NCBI GenBank assembly: GCA_021772335.1
Contig: JAJFMD010000007.1
Span: 372,001-436,000 of the forward strand
DNA length: 64,000 nt
Source: Chlamydiota bacterium
GTDB taxonomy: Bacteria; Chlamydiota; Chlamydiia; Chlamydiales; Rhabdochlamydiaceae
Reading direction: 5' to 3'
Both the position numbers and the translations under genes were made by a program. Each line of letters begins with the position of its first letter. The stretch's first letter is position 1. The notes under the pieces are model-generated. The model was not told the origin of the DNA. It saw only the letters and a program-made list of their open reading frames with translations, and did not search any database. This document shows, piece after piece, positions 36,234-44,619 of the stretch.

Positions 36234-37220
36234 ATGATGAGACAAAAGCTTGCCATTTTTCTATTGATCAGCAGCTCCTTGCTTCTCCATGCAAACGAGA
36301 AAAGCAGTGAGGTAACACCTTATCGTTTTCATGAAGTTTGGGCGTATGTAATGCAAAGTGAAGAGAAATGGGTATGTAAAACTAAACCAATTACAGATCT
36401 TGCATATTTTAGTGCGCATGTTAATGGTATTGGGAGAATCTCTGATGCTCCTAATCCACGGTTGTTACGTGAAGCAATCTCTTCTCAAACACGGCTTCAT
36501 TGTGTTATTTCTGCACCTGATAATAGTTTGTTAATGTCGTGGTGTTTGAAAAAAGATTTAGACACACGCAATGCTCTTATCAACGATATCGTACATATTT
36601 CTCATAATTATGATGGCATTCAAATTGATTTTGAATCCATCCATCCAGATGATGGCGCTGCTTTTCTATCTTTTTTAAAAGAAATTAAAAAAAATCTTTC
36701 CAAAGAAAAAATTGTCAGCATTGCTCTTCCTGCAAGATTTAAAGAAGCGAGCGATGCTTACCCATACAAAAAAATTTCAGAAATTGTCGATAAAGTTCTA
36801 ATCATGGCCTATGATGAACATTGGAGAACAGGCCCTCCAGGAACTATTGCATCATTAGATTGGTGTAAAAAAGTGTGCGCGTATGCAAAAGATGTGATTC
36901 CATCAAACAAATTAGTTATGGGAATCCCTCTTTATGGACGTGTTTGGCAAAAGCAAGAGGTTGCCCGTCCCTTAAAGTATTTTGAAACTTTAGATCTTTG
37001 GAAACAGCACTCCTCAACTGTTCAGCGTCATGCAGATGGAAGTCCTTATTTTGAGTATAAAGAAACAGTTGATGCCATTGTTCATTTTGAAGATTTACAA
37101 AGTCTCAAGACCAAGCTTAATCATTATCAAAGCGCCAATATACCTGCAGTGGGTTTTTGGAGGCTGAGTCAAGAACCAGCTGCTCTATGGCAACACATTG
37201 AAACAGTATCTGCTCAGTAA
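36234..37220 (+). CDS. Exported glycoside hydrolase family 18-like protein
   Basis: This 328-residue protein has a signal peptide (LAIFLLISSSLLLHA) and a GH18 TIM barrel of the YaaH/SleL or chitinase type. The catalytic strand is YDGIQIDFES with the acid E134; the usual middle aspartate is glutamine, but the aspartate two positions before the glutamate is kept. VLIMAYDEHWRTGP and GIPLYGRVW are also family motifs. No LysM domains are present. It may trim peptidoglycan or N-acetylglucosamine glycans outside the cell. GAGG precedes the start, and it is divergent from putA. Confidence 0.85.
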   Translation: MMRQKLAIFLLISSSLLLHANEKSSEVTPYRFHEVWAYVMQSEEKWVCKTKPITDLAYFSAHVNGIGRISDAPNPRLLREAISSQTRLHCVISAPDNSLLMSWCLKKDLDTRNALINDIVHISHNYDGIQIDFESIHPDDGAAFLSFLKEIKKNLSKEKIVSIALPARFKEASDAYPYKKISEIVDKVLIMAYDEHWRTGPPGTIASLDWCKKVCAYAKDVIPSNKLVMGIPLYGRVWQKQEVARPLKYFETLDLWKQHSSTVQRHADGSPYFEYKETVDAIVHFEDLQSLKTKLNHYQSANIPAVGFWRLSQEPAALWQHIETVSAQ

Positions 37221-37232
37221 TTTTTTGAAGAA

Positions 37233-37252
37233 AAGGGCTTGTTGCCCTTATT
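37233..37252 (+). terminator. Hairpin after GH18 gene
   Basis: The stem AAGGGC/GCCCTT with loop TTGTT lies 13 bases past the GH18 stop. Only a short TT follows before the CIRCE-like operator, so termination is likely but weak. Confidence 0.5.
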
Positions 37253-37277
37253 AGCAGCAGAGCTTCTAGTGTGCTAA
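37251..37277 (+). promoter_or_regulatory. CIRCE-like HrcA operator before groES
   Basis: The two arms are TTAGCAGCA and GTGTGCTAA, separated by exactly nine bases, against the consensus TTAGCACTC-N9-GAGTGCTAA. Five of the six outermost bases on each side and the spacing are kept, and the site lies about 90 bases before groES. HrcA repression of groESL is well known in Chlamydia. hrcA itself is not in this window. Confidence 0.7.
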
Positions 37278-37294
37278 AAAATGAGCTGTTTATA

Positions 37295-37323
37295 TTGACA
37301 AAAATCGCTTCATCTTCTACGTT
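37295..37323 (+). promoter_or_regulatory. Possible groESL promoter
   Basis: A perfect TTGACA at 37295-37300 is followed after 17 bases by TACGTT, a weak -10. It lies downstream of the CIRCE-like site and 42 bases before the groES start. The -35 is seen; use as the main promoter is inferred. Confidence 0.45.
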
Positions 37324-37364
37324 GTCCCTCTGTTTTTTAACAAACAATAAATAAAGGTGCCCTA

Positions 37365-37658
37365 ATGAAAGGTATTAAGCCCCTCGGTAATCGCGTATTG
37401 GTTAAGCGCGCATCAGCTAAAACGACAAAAGGAGGAATCATTCTTCCTGAATCTGCTCAAGAAAAACCTAAACTTGCTGAAGTTATTTCTGTTGGTCAAG
37501 GCAAACATGATGAAGATGGTAAGCTTCATCCGATGGAAGTAAAAATTGGAGATCAGGTTCTTTATAGCAATTATGCCGGAACTGAAGTCAAGGGTGATGA
37601 GCAAGATGTCGAATATCTCATTTTATCCGAAGATGATATCCTCGCAGTTCTTTCTTAA
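37365..37658 (+). CDS. groES: Co-chaperonin GroES
   Basis: The 97-residue co-chaperonin caps Gro[16 protein letters not shown] at the N-terminus, [13 protein letters not shown] (the mobile loop) and DDILAVL at the end are all typical. An AAAGGTG ribosome site precedes the start. It lies 28 bases before groEL, in the standard operon. Confidence 0.97.
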   Translation: MKGIKPLGNRVLVKRASAKTTKGGIILPESAQEKPKLAEVISVGQGKHDEDGKLHPMEVKIGDQVLYSNYAGTEVKGDEQDVEYLILSEDDILAVLS

Positions 37659-37686
37659 AAATTAACAATAAATTAAAGGGGTTATT

Positions 37687-39381
37687 ATGGCTAAAATGCT
37701 GCAATTCCATGAAGAAGCTTATAAATCGATGCTCAAAGGGATTAAAACTCTTTCTAAAGCTGTTATCATTACTCTCGGTCCAAAAGGACGAAATGTTGTC
37801 ATCAACAAAGGATTTGGATCTCCACTATCAACAAAAGATGGTGTCACAGTAGCTAAAGAGATTTCATTGAAAGACAAATTCGAAAACATGGGAGCTCAAC
37901 TCGTTAAAGAAGCGGCTTCTAAAACTGCAGATCTTGCAGGCGATGGAACTACTACAGCTATTGTACTCGCTGAATCAATATTTAGCAGCGGCATCAAAAA
38001 TGTGATAGCCGGAGCTAATCCTGCAGCTATAAAGCGTGGTATTGATCAAGCTGTTAAAGAGATTTGCAATGCATTAGAACATCTTGCTAAGCAAGTGGAA
38101 ACTCAAGAAGAGATCGAACAAATTGCAACGATATCAGCGAACAATGATCGCGATATTGGAAAGATCATTGCTAAGGCGATGGAGAAAGTTGGCAAAGATG
38201 GAACTATCGCAATTTCTGAAGGAAAAGGAATTGAAACTACCTTAGATGTTGTTGAAGGAATGCAGTTTGATAAAGGTTTTCTCTCTCCCTATTTTGTTAC
38301 CAATGCAGAAAAGATGATTTGTGAACTGGATAACCCATATATCCTCATAACAGATAAAAAACTCTCATCTGCAAAAGAGATTGTTCCTATCTTAGAGAAG
38401 ATGGCTGAAATAGGACAAAAACCACTTCTAATTATTGCTGAAGATGTTGCAGAAGAAGCTCTAGCTACTCTGGTTTTAAATAAACTGCGTCGTGGCATGC
38501 ATGTGTGTGCTGTAAAAGCACCTGGTTTCGGTGATAGACGCAAAGAGATGCTCCAAGATATTGCAATTCTAACTGGTGCCAAAGTGATTACTGAAGAACT
38601 CGGTATGAACATTGAAGAGTTAGACATTGCTGATTTTGGCCAAGCAAAAAAAATCAAAGTTTCAAAAGAAGATGCGACCATTGTTGATGGTGCAGGTGAT
38701 GCCAAAGCAATAGAAGAACGCTCCTCTCAGATCAAAGCTGCGATTAGAAACTCATCATCAGATTACGATCGTGAAAAGCTTGAAGAGCGTTTGGCTAAGC
38801 TCGTTGGCGGTGTAGCTGTCATTAATATGGGAGCTGCAACTAAAACCGAAATGGATGAGAAAAAGATGAGAGCTGATGATGCTCTTCACGCAACACGTGC
38901 TGCCGTTCTTGAAGGAATTGTCCCTGGTGGTGGTATAGCTCTTCTACGCGCTGTTAAAGCACTAGAGGGTCTTAAGCTTAGCGATGAAGAGATGATAGGT
39001 GTCTCTATTATCCGCGAAGCGTGTTTTGCGCCAGCAACAGCTATTGCAAATAACTGCGGGAAGCATGGTAGTTTAATCGCAGAGAAAGCGTTTGAGCTAG
39101 AGGGTTCTCAAGGTTATAACGGCATAACAGATAAATTTAGTGACTTGATTGTTGACGGTGTCATCGATCCTGTTCTAGTGACAAAAAGCGCGCTTAAGAA
39201 CGCAGCTTCGATTGCTAGTATGCTGATTACGATTAGTGTGATGATTACTGATAAGCCTACGCCTAAAGACCAATCTCCTTCAATGCCTCCGATGGATGGC
39301 ATGGGCGGTATGGGAGGAATGGGCGGTATGGGTATGGGTGGCATGGGTATGGGTGGCATGGGCATGCCAGGCATGATGTAA
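37687..39381 (+). CDS. groEL: Chaperonin GroEL
   Basis: The 564-residue group I chaperonin has the ATP-site LGPKGRNV and AGDGTTTA, the RGIDQAV stretch, the GGGIALLRA strand and a C-terminal tail made of Gly-Gly-Met repeats, all as in the functional housekeeping GroEL. AAGGGG precedes the ATG. It is the second gene of groESL and is followed by a strong terminator. Chlamydiae usually carry additional diverged GroEL copies; this one, with groES and intact motifs, is the primary copy. Confidence 0.98.
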   Translation: MAKMLQFHEEAYKSMLKGIKTLSKAVIITLGPKGRNVVINKGFGSPLSTKDGVTVAKEISLKDKFENMGAQLVKEAASKTADLAGDGTTTAIVLAESIFSSGIKNVIAGANPAAIKRGIDQAVKEICNALEHLAKQVETQEEIEQIATISANNDRDIGKIIAKAMEKVGKDGTIAISEGKGIETTLDVVEGMQFDKGFLSPYFVTNAEKMICELDNPYILITDKKLSSAKEIVPILEKMAEIGQKPLLIIAEDVAEEALATLVLNKLRRGMHVCAVKAPGFGDRRKEMLQDIAILTGAKVITEELGMNIEELDIADFGQAKKIKVSKEDATIVDGAGDAKAIEERSSQIKAAIRNSSSDYDREKLEERLAKLVGGVAVINMGAATKTEMDEKKMRADDALHATRAAVLEGIVPGGGIALLRAVKALEGLKLSDEEMIGVSIIREACFAPATAIANNCGKHGSLIAEKAFELEGSQGYNGITDKFSDLIVDGVIDPVLVTKSALKNAASIASMLITISVMITDKPTPKDQSPSMPPMDGMGGMGGMGGMGMGGMGMGGMGMPGMM

Positions 39382-39391
39382 GAAACCCTAG

Positions 39392-39420
39392 GGCCCTCTG
39401 AACGAGGGCCGTTTTTTCTT
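39392..39420 (+). terminator. Rho-independent terminator of groESL
   Basis: A perfect GC-rich stem (GGCCCTC/GAGGGCC, loop TGAAC) begins 11 bases after the groEL stop and is followed by GTTTTTTCTT. This is the clearest terminator in the window. Confidence 0.9.
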
Positions 39421-39458
39421 GAACAAAAAGCCCCGTCAAGCGATCATTCTTGCACTAT

Positions 39459-39532
39459 GCACCGGTAGCTCAGCTGGATAGAGTACATGGCTACGAACCA
39501 TGAGGTCAGAGGTTCGAATCCTCTCCGGTGCA
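39459..39532 (+). tRNA. tRNA-Arg (anticodon ACG)
   Basis: The acceptor arms GCACCGG and CCGGTGC pair fully, the D-arm has GCTCAGCTGGATAGAG, the anticodon arm CATGG/CCATG encloses CTACGAA with anticodon ACG, and the T-arm is AGAGG-TTCGAAT-CCTCT. CCA is not encoded. It lies between the groEL terminator and the MBL hydrolase, 20 bases before the latter's start. Confidence 0.97.
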
Positions 39533-39552
39533 ATTTAACCCCACATTGTCTT

Positions 39553-40182
39553 ATGATTGAATCAACAGCATTAGGACCCATCGAAACTAATGGGATTATT
39601 CTATTTTGTCCAAAAACTAAGCAAGCAGCTTTGATTGATGCTCCTTTTGGAGCTCTTGAGCACTTTAAAAAGCGCATTAAAGAGCTCGATCTTAATGTTG
39701 TAATGATCTTGCTTACACACTCTCATTGGGATCATATTGCGGAAGCTGCCGAACTCAAAAAACACTTTAATGTACCTGTATTGATCCATTCTGAAGATGC
39801 GTCGAGCTTGAGCAAGCCCGGTAGTGATAATATGCGTAGTTTTGATAAGATTGAGGGAGTTGACCCTGACCAGCTTTTATCCGATGGGCAAATTGTTGAG
39901 CTTGGCAATCTTAAAATCGAAGTCATCCATACTCCAGGTCATGCTCCTGGAAGTGTTTGTTTCTATATCCCAAGTGAGAAATTGCTTATTTCAGGGGATA
40001 CGTTATTTTGTAGATCTATTGGTAGACTAGATCTTCCCACTTCTCAAGCTGAAAGAATGTGGCCATCATTGAAAAAATTAGCCAAACTTCCCCCTGATAT
40101 TCGTGTATATCCAGGCCACGGAGAGCCGACAACAATTGGCGATGAAACTTTTTTAAATAATGCTGAAGAATTCTTTGGTTAA
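39553..40182 (+). CDS. MBL-fold hydrolase, glyoxalase II-like
   Basis: The 209-residue protein has the zinc-site motif THSHWDHI, then HTPGHAPGSVCF, SGDTLF and YPGHGEPT, the usual set for glyoxalase II-like metallo-beta-lactamase fold hydrolases (thioester hydrolysis is the common activity). I start it at the ATG at 39553; a longer frame runs back into the tRNA gene and cannot be coding there. No ribosome site is evident. It is followed by ahpC after 13 bases. Confidence 0.85.
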   Translation: MIESTALGPIETNGIILFCPKTKQAALIDAPFGALEHFKKRIKELDLNVVMILLTHSHWDHIAEAAELKKHFNVPVLIHSEDASSLSKPGSDNMRSFDKIEGVDPDQLLSDGQIVELGNLKIEVIHTPGHAPGSVCFYIPSEKLLISGDTLFCRSIGRLDLPTSQAERMWPSLKKLAKLPPDIRVYPGHGEPTTIGDETFLNNAEEFFG

Positions 40183-40195
40183 TGGAGGTCAAAAT

Positions 40196-40780
40196 ATGTA
40201 TACCCTTGTAGGTCAACAAGCCCCAGCTTTTAAAACAAAAGCAGTGATACCTGGAAAGATTATGGAGGACTTTTCTCTACAAGATTTTCTAGGGCAGTAT
40301 GTGCTGTTTTACTTTTACCCTCTAGATTTCACCTTTGTGTGTCCAACAGAATTACACGCTTTTCAAGAGCGTTTAAATGATTTTCAACAGCGTAATTGTC
40401 AAGTTGTTGGTTGCTCGGTCGATAGCGCCTTCTCTCATCTAGCTTGGCTTGATACTCCTAAAGAGCGTGGAGGCATTCAAGGTGTTCAATATCCTCTAGT
40501 TGCTGATTTAACCAAACAAATTGCAGCAGATTTTGGGGTTCTTAATCCTGAAGAAGGGGTGTCTTTTCGCGGGCAATTTTTAATCGATCGTCAAGGAATC
40601 ATTCGTCATGCTCTCGTCAATGATTTGCCGATTGGTCGCAGTGTTGATGAAGCGCTTCGTCTGCTAGATGCCTGGATTTTTCACGAAAAACATGGCGAGG
40701 TTTGTCCTGCAAACTGGCAAAAAGGCGAAAAATCAATGAAGCCATCGCAAGAAGGCTTGACCTCTTATTTTTCAAACTAG
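40196..40780 (+). CDS. ahpC: Typical 2-Cys peroxiredoxin (AhpC/Prx)
   Basis: The 194-residue enzyme reduces hydroperoxides. The peroxidatic cysteine is in FTFVCPTELHAF and the resolving cysteine in HGEVCPANW. The ATG at 40196 is preceded by GGAGG, whereas the longer frame starting at 40160 has no such site. Its last 64 codons are repeated, with mostly silent differences, at 43738-43929 beyond an island of about 3 kb. The gene probably shares a transcript with the MBL hydrolase. Confidence 0.95.
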   Translation: MYTLVGQQAPAFKTKAVIPGKIMEDFSLQDFLGQYVLFYFYPLDFTFVCPTELHAFQERLNDFQQRNCQVVGCSVDSAFSHLAWLDTPKERGGIQGVQYPLVADLTKQIAADFGVLNPEEGVSFRGQFLIDRQGIIRHALVNDLPIGRSVDEALRLLDAWIFHEKHGEVCPANWQKGEKSMKPSQEGLTSYFSN

Positions 40781-40810
40781 GAATTTAAGCTGGCTGGCTC
40801 AAAAGTTTTT

Positions 40811-41032
40811 TCAGTGTAATTGTAAAATTATCAAAGGTTTAAGTAGATGTAAAAACAGCTTTACATCTGCATTTTTGTCGGTGAACTGGTTCTCATCTGC
40901 GATGAGCCTCTCTGACTTCTTGCCAAAAAGCTGGCGCTTAAACCACTCGAGCTGTTCTGTAAGCTGTGCAACTTGCTCTTTGAAGAGGGAATGCTCTGCA
41001 AGAAGGATGTCTATTTCAGTGGCTGTTGACAT
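40811..41032 (-). pseudogene. tnpC: IS66 transposase (tnpC) N-terminal fragment
   Basis: Only the first 55 residues or so are IS66 TnpC-like: the zipper helix LAEHSLFKEQVAQLTEQLEW followed by FKRQLFGKKSERL, the standard N-terminal motif of this transposase. The catalytic DDE domain is absent. The frame continues into copy 3 of the dispersed palindrome and stops, so this is a dead remnant. Its start overlaps the end of tnpB by 22 bases. Confidence 0.85.
40845..40868. repeat. Dispersed palindrome, copy 3
   Basis: The arms AGATGTAAA and TTTACATCT form a 9-base stem; the loop is AACAGC, one A longer than in the other copies. It lies between ahpC and the truncated IS66 tnpC. The IS66-like coding sequence ends at the repeat: the last residues of the open frame, after TDKNA, are encoded by the palindrome itself. 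Confidence 0.85.
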
Positions 41033-41469
41033 GCAAGATTGTTAACATTTTTTCCTGCATTTTTATAGAGAAAAATGACCTCAGATGTATATGTAGTGAC
41101 GATTGAGCTTCTTTGGGAGATCCCTTCTAAGAGCATGAGGAACTCTCTACGGGCAAGCTCTCTCGTCTTGCTTCTAGAGAAGGAGCCCTTCTCTAGCCGC
41201 TTATACCAGATAGCAAGTCCATCACCATCCCAGTAGAGGACTTTGAGTTTGTCTTGATTGCAGTTGAGAAAGAGAAAATAGCACTGCTTTGAGAAGTGGG
41301 TACTGATGAGACCACTAAGTCCTTCGAAGCTTTTGCGCATATCGACAGGATCTGCGAAGAGAAAGATACGAACCTCTGATGGAACACTGAGCATGATGAC
41401 CCCTTAAAAAAGAGGGCACTATATCCACTTTAGAGCCTAGATGGAAGATGGGTTCCTTTGACGCTTATC
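40869..41469 (-). mobile_element. IS66-family remnant
   Basis: The element holds tnpB and a stub of tnpC. Its left end may be at about 41452-41469, where the minus strand reads ATAAGCGTCAAAGGA, similar to the GTAAGCGTC ends of IS66 elements. The right end is lost at the dispersed palindrome. No tnpA and no target duplication could be identified. The limits given are inferred. Confidence 0.6.
41011..41394 (-). CDS. tnpB: IS66 family accessory protein TnpB
   Basis: The 127-residue protein carries the IS66 Orf2 pattern: PVDMRKSFEGLSGLI, FLFLNCNQDKLKVLYWDGDGLAIWYKRLEKG and a final stretch with LEGIS. It looks full length, although the last residues (KNAGKNVNNLACQQ) overlap tnpC. Orf2 helps IS66 transposition by an unknown mechanism. 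With tnpC truncated, it cannot act alone in cis. No tnpA is visible upstream. Confidence 0.88.
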   Translation of the reverse strand: MLSVPSEVRIFLFADPVDMRKSFEGLSGLISTHFSKQCYFLFLNCNQDKLKVLYWDGDGLAIWYKRLEKGSFSRSKTRELARREFLMLLEGISQRSSIVTTYTSEVIFLYKNAGKNVNNLACQQPLK

Positions 41470-41592
41470 TTCATATCGGGATGTAGGAAGCAATGGAACA
41501 TAAAACTCCCTGAGGATCTTTTCATTGGTTTAGACTCATTGAGGGGGCGCCTCACAAAACGGATGATAACGGCTCGTAAAAAAATACAATTG

Positions 41593-43467
41593 TCACACTG
41601 ACATAGGTAATTCGAAACGGATCAATCTCAATCCATTTAAAATTACCAGTATAGCTACTCCAGAGTCAGCGCCTATTGCAAATTCAAGGCCAGTTAACCC
41701 AAAAACAGCTAGGGAAAGAAAAACAAACTTCACCCCCAAAGAGACAACAACGTTTTGCTTGATTATTTGGAGCGTTTTTTTTCCAAGACTTATGGAGTAA
41801 GGGACATTTAGTAGATTATTATTCATCAAGGAAATGTCAGCTGTTTCAATAGCGACATCTGAGCCTCCAACTCCCATTGCCATCCCCACATTCGCTGTAG
41901 CCAAGGCTGGAGCATCATTAACACCATCCCCAACCATTACTATGGATTTGTATTTCTTCTTGAGGTCATCAATTTTTTCTACCTTTTCTTGAGGGAGGAG
42001 TGAGGGGAAAAAGATTTTGATTCCTGCCTTATCAGCTATGTATTTAGCTGCATAAGGATTGTCGCCTGTAAGCATTGCTGATTCAATACCAATTTCATTT
42101 AAAAGGCTTATGGCTTCTTTTGCCTCTTTTCTGACCGTATCAGCAATCCCCAATGCTCCCATTATTAGGTTTTCTTCCCGAATTATCACTACGGTCTTTC
42201 CGTTTTTTTCTAATTCTTCAATCGCATTTAAAATTGCGGGTGGTATATCAATCCCCATAAATTTAACATTTCCAATAGCATGTTCTAATCCAGCGCAATT
42301 AATGCAAATTGCTTTTCCTCCTTTTCCAGAAATATTCTCATACTTTTCCATTATATGAGGGATTATTCCTTTTTCTTGAATGTAATTTAAAATGCTTTTG
42401 GATAGTGGGTGCGAAGAAAATGTTTCAATTCCTGCTGCATCAGCTAAAACTTCTTCTTCTGTGTGATCTCCAAATGCTATGACGTCTGTGACATAAGGCT
42501 CGCCTAAAGTTAGTGTCCTTGTTTTGTCGAATGCCACTACTTTCGCTTTTCCAATTTCCTCAAGATGGACTCCGCCTTTAATTAAAACCCCACGCTTGGC
42601 AGCTCCACCAATTGCTGATGCTATTGAAATAGGGGTAGAGATTACCAGCGCACAGGGGCAAGAAATGACTAAAAGAACTAAAGATTTGTAAAGCCAGTCA
42701 TTGAATATGCCACCAAAAAATAACGTTGGCACAGTAGCAAAGATAAAAGCAGCAACTACAACAGCAGGGGTATAGTATTTCGCAAATTTATCGATAAATT
42801 CTTGCGTAGGGGCTCGTGATCGTTGTGCTTCTTTGATGAGCTGAACGATTTTGTTAAAAGTCGAATCCTTGTTTTCTTTTATAACTTCGACTTCTAAAAA
42901 CCCATTTTGATTAAGGGTTCCTGAAAAAACAGTGTCATTTTCTTTTTTGTCTTTCGGGATGGATTCTCCAGTAATCATTGATTCATCCACCGACGACATT
43001 CCTTTAATTACTTTGCCATCCAATGGAATCAAGTCGCCTGGCTTAATCAAGATGATGTCATTTTTCCTTACCGACTCCACTGGCACAGTCTCTCCGTTTT
43101 TCAAAATAGCTATTTTAGGAGCTTTTTCAATAAGCGTCTCCACCGCTTTTTTAGATTTTTCTATCCCATATTCTTCAAAAAATTCAGCCAACGAAAAGAA
43201 GAAAACAACAGCCGCAGCCTCTCCTATTTGGTTGATGTAAACGGCTCCTAAGGCGGCGATTACCACTAAGAAATTAATGTTTAGAAACTTTTGTCTAACG
43301 ATTCCGCGAATCGCAGAAATTAAAACAAAATACCCGCCAGAAATTATTGAAATATAATAAAAAATCGTTACTTCTTTATTAAAGACAAAAAAACCTAAGG
43401 CAAATGCCAATAATATAGATATTCCAGAAACTAAAGTTAGAAACTTTTTCAAAAAATCAGTCCTCAA
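41593..43467 (-). CDS. Heavy-metal P1B-type ATPase (Zn/Cd/Pb type), altered motif
   Basis: This 624-residue pump has TGES in the actuator domain, SCPCAL in the transport segment, an SHPLSKS nucleotide-site HP, TGDN and GDGVNDAPAL. A late ADSGVAILVILNGLRL suggests the Zn/Cd/Pb group. It has no N-terminal CxxC metal-binding domain. The phosphorylation motif reads DKTRTLT (D314, R317) where DKTGTLT is essentially invariant; one G-to-A change in the glycine codon could explain this. It lies within the island and may be acquired. The mutation may abolish activity. Confidence 0.9.
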   Translation of the reverse strand: MRTDFLKKFLTLVSGISILLAFALGFFVFNKEVTIFYYISIISGGYFVLISAIRGIVRQKFLNINFLVVIAALGAVYINQIGEAAAVVFFFSLAEFFEEYGIEKSKKAVETLIEKAPKIAILKNGETVPVESVRKNDIILIKPGDLIPLDGKVIKGMSSVDESMITGESIPKDKKENDTVFSGTLNQNGFLEVEVIKENKDSTFNKIVQLIKEAQRSRAPTQEFIDKFAKYYTPAVVVAAFIFATVPTLFFGGIFNDWLYKSLVLLVISCPCALVISTPISIASAIGGAAKRGVLIKGGVHLEEIGKAKVVAFDKTRTLTLGEPYVTDVIAFGDHTEEEVLADAAGIETFSSHPLSKSILNYIQEKGIIPHIMEKYENISGKGGKAICINCAGLEHAIGNVKFMGIDIPPAILNAIEELEKNGKTVVIIREENLIMGALGIADTVRKEAKEAISLLNEIGIESAMLTGDNPYAAKYIADKAGIKIFFPSLLPQEKVEKIDDLKKKYKSIVMVGDGVNDAPALATANVGMAMGVGGSDVAIETADISLMNNNLLNVPYSISLGKKTLQIIKQNVVVSLGVKFVFLSLAVFGLTGLEFAIGADSGVAILVILNGLRLIRFELPMSV

Positions 43468-43603
43468 AATTGCTATAATTTTTTTCTTACTGATCTAGTA
43501 TCAAGTAGCGAATAAGTAGTCAAGACAATAGGACTGCACGGGGGCAGACAGCTTTGCTGTGACTTTTTCAATCAGAATGTCAATTTAGGCTATACTCTAA
43601 TAT

Positions 43604-43737
43604 GTGGAAAAGGTGCTTGCAAAGTCGCTCAATGAAATCCCCGAAGAGGTGAAGCAGAAAAGGACTCAATATGAGAAAGTTCAAGCCGAACTCCAAAACC
43701 TGCTCAATTTCATTAAAGCAGGAAATTTTTCAAAGGT
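43604..43737 (+). pseudogene. Serine recombinase C-terminal fragment
   Basis: About 45 codons encode a charged helix with RRTQ-like [20 protein letters not shown] followed by AGNFSKVV. This resembles the coiled-coil region near the C-terminus of large serine recombinases (…LxNFIxxGxxSxAV…). A stop lies two codons upstream in the same frame, and at 43738 the sequence switches to ahpC, out of frame. It is therefore a remnant of a mobile-element recombinase. The family call is from memory of the pattern and only moderately sure. Confidence 0.5.
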
Positions 43738-43929
43738 CGTCAAGGAATTATTCGCCATGCTCTCGTTAACGATCTACCGATTGGTCGCAGCGTTGATGAA
43801 GCACTTCGTTTGCTTGATGCCTGGATTTTCCATGAAAAGCATGGAGAGGTTTGCCCTGCTAACTGGCAAGAAGGCAAAAAATCAATGAAACCATCTCAGG
43901 AAGGCCTAACTGCCTATTTTGCAAAATAA
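43738..43929 (+). pseudogene. ahpC: 3' fragment of a second ahpC
   Basis: These 63 codons plus stop encode [20 protein letters not shown] and the resolving-cysteine part HGEVCPANW, ending AYFAK. Against ahpC 40589-40780 there are no indels, and I count four or five amino acid changes but at least 18 silent codon changes. So the source gene was under purifying selection before the 5' two-thirds were lost. It is not expressed from an AhpC start and lies out of frame behind the recombinase fragment. Confidence 0.88.
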
Positions 43930-43957
43930 AATCTGTTCTCCGGTAATCATGTTTTAA

Positions 43958-44602
43958 CTATTGCATAATTGGATGATCGCCGGAAATCAGGATATTGCTA
44001 TTGAGATCAGCTTGCAGTCGGTTATAGAGCAGATTTCTTTGTGGAGTTGATAATGGACGCTCCTCATCTTCAAGTATTTCTTTATAAATCTTTGTGATTA
44101 ACTGTGCCCTGACACGTTGATAGGAGGAGTAGAACAATATAGACAGAGTTAGCGTCGCAATTTCTAGCCCATGAACAGGGTACCCTACGCCATGTCCTAT
44201 GTTGCCGTAAAGTCCAGCAGCGTTGGAAGCAACATCCTTATCAGAAGAAAACATGTCGGAGGGAGGCGCGGCATAAAAAGCTGCGAAGCAAGCAACAGTC
44301 CCTAAAGCAAGAGGATAAAATGTTCCTACAGCAAGCGTTGTAAGAGCAGCTTTAGCCACTGCTACTTCTGGCTGCTCTTTACATTCCTTACGAAATTCTT
44401 GCCAGGTGTATTTGCATAAGGAGGTGTAAGAAAGTCTCTTGAGTTTCATCTGGTCTATTGCCTTAAATACATATTGCAGACTGAATTGAACTTTAAAAAA
44501 ATCTTCCACTGATGAAGGTGTCTGTTCAGCAGATGAAAGATTTTCTTTAATAGAATTAGGTTTCCCAGTTTTATGTTGTGACATAGGTGTAATAGAACTC
44601 AT
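43958..44602 (-). CDS. Hypothetical membrane protein, 214 aa
   Basis: I do not recognise this protein. It has a serine/threonine-rich N-terminus without a signal peptide, then a long hydrophobic stretch at about 85-115 (ALTTLAVGTFYPLALGTVAC) and a second at about 145-165, and a polar tail. The ATG at 44602 has AGGAG seven bases upstream and is preferred to the TTG at 44608. It is divergent from mntR across palindromic sites, so manganese- or metal-dependent control is possible. Paired hydrophobic segments make an inclusion-membrane role conceivable but unproven. Confidence 0.6.
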   Translation of the reverse strand: MSSITPMSQHKTGKPNSIKENLSSAEQTPSSVEDFFKVQFSLQYVFKAIDQMKLKRLSYTSLCKYTWQEFRKECKEQPEVAVAKAALTTLAVGTFYPLALGTVACFAAFYAAPPSDMFSSDKDVASNAAGLYGNIGHGVGYPVHGLEIATLTLSILFYSSYQRVRAQLITKIYKEILEDEERPLSTPQRNLLYNRLQADLNSNILISGDHPIMQ

Positions 44603-44619
44603 TTGCAACTCCTGTTTAT

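Noticed and set aside
38289-38705. 138-codon open frame opposite groEL
   Set aside because: It mirrors the coding strand of a highly conserved gene, has no ribosome site, and its residues show the low-complexity look of an antisense frame.
39487-39552. Upstream extension of the MBL hydrolase frame
   Set aside because: It starts inside the tRNA-Arg gene; the ATG at 39553 is the first start after it.
41401-41592. A tnpA gene upstream of tnpB
   Set aside because: The minus strand has only a 31-codon frame with no similarity to IS66 Orf1.
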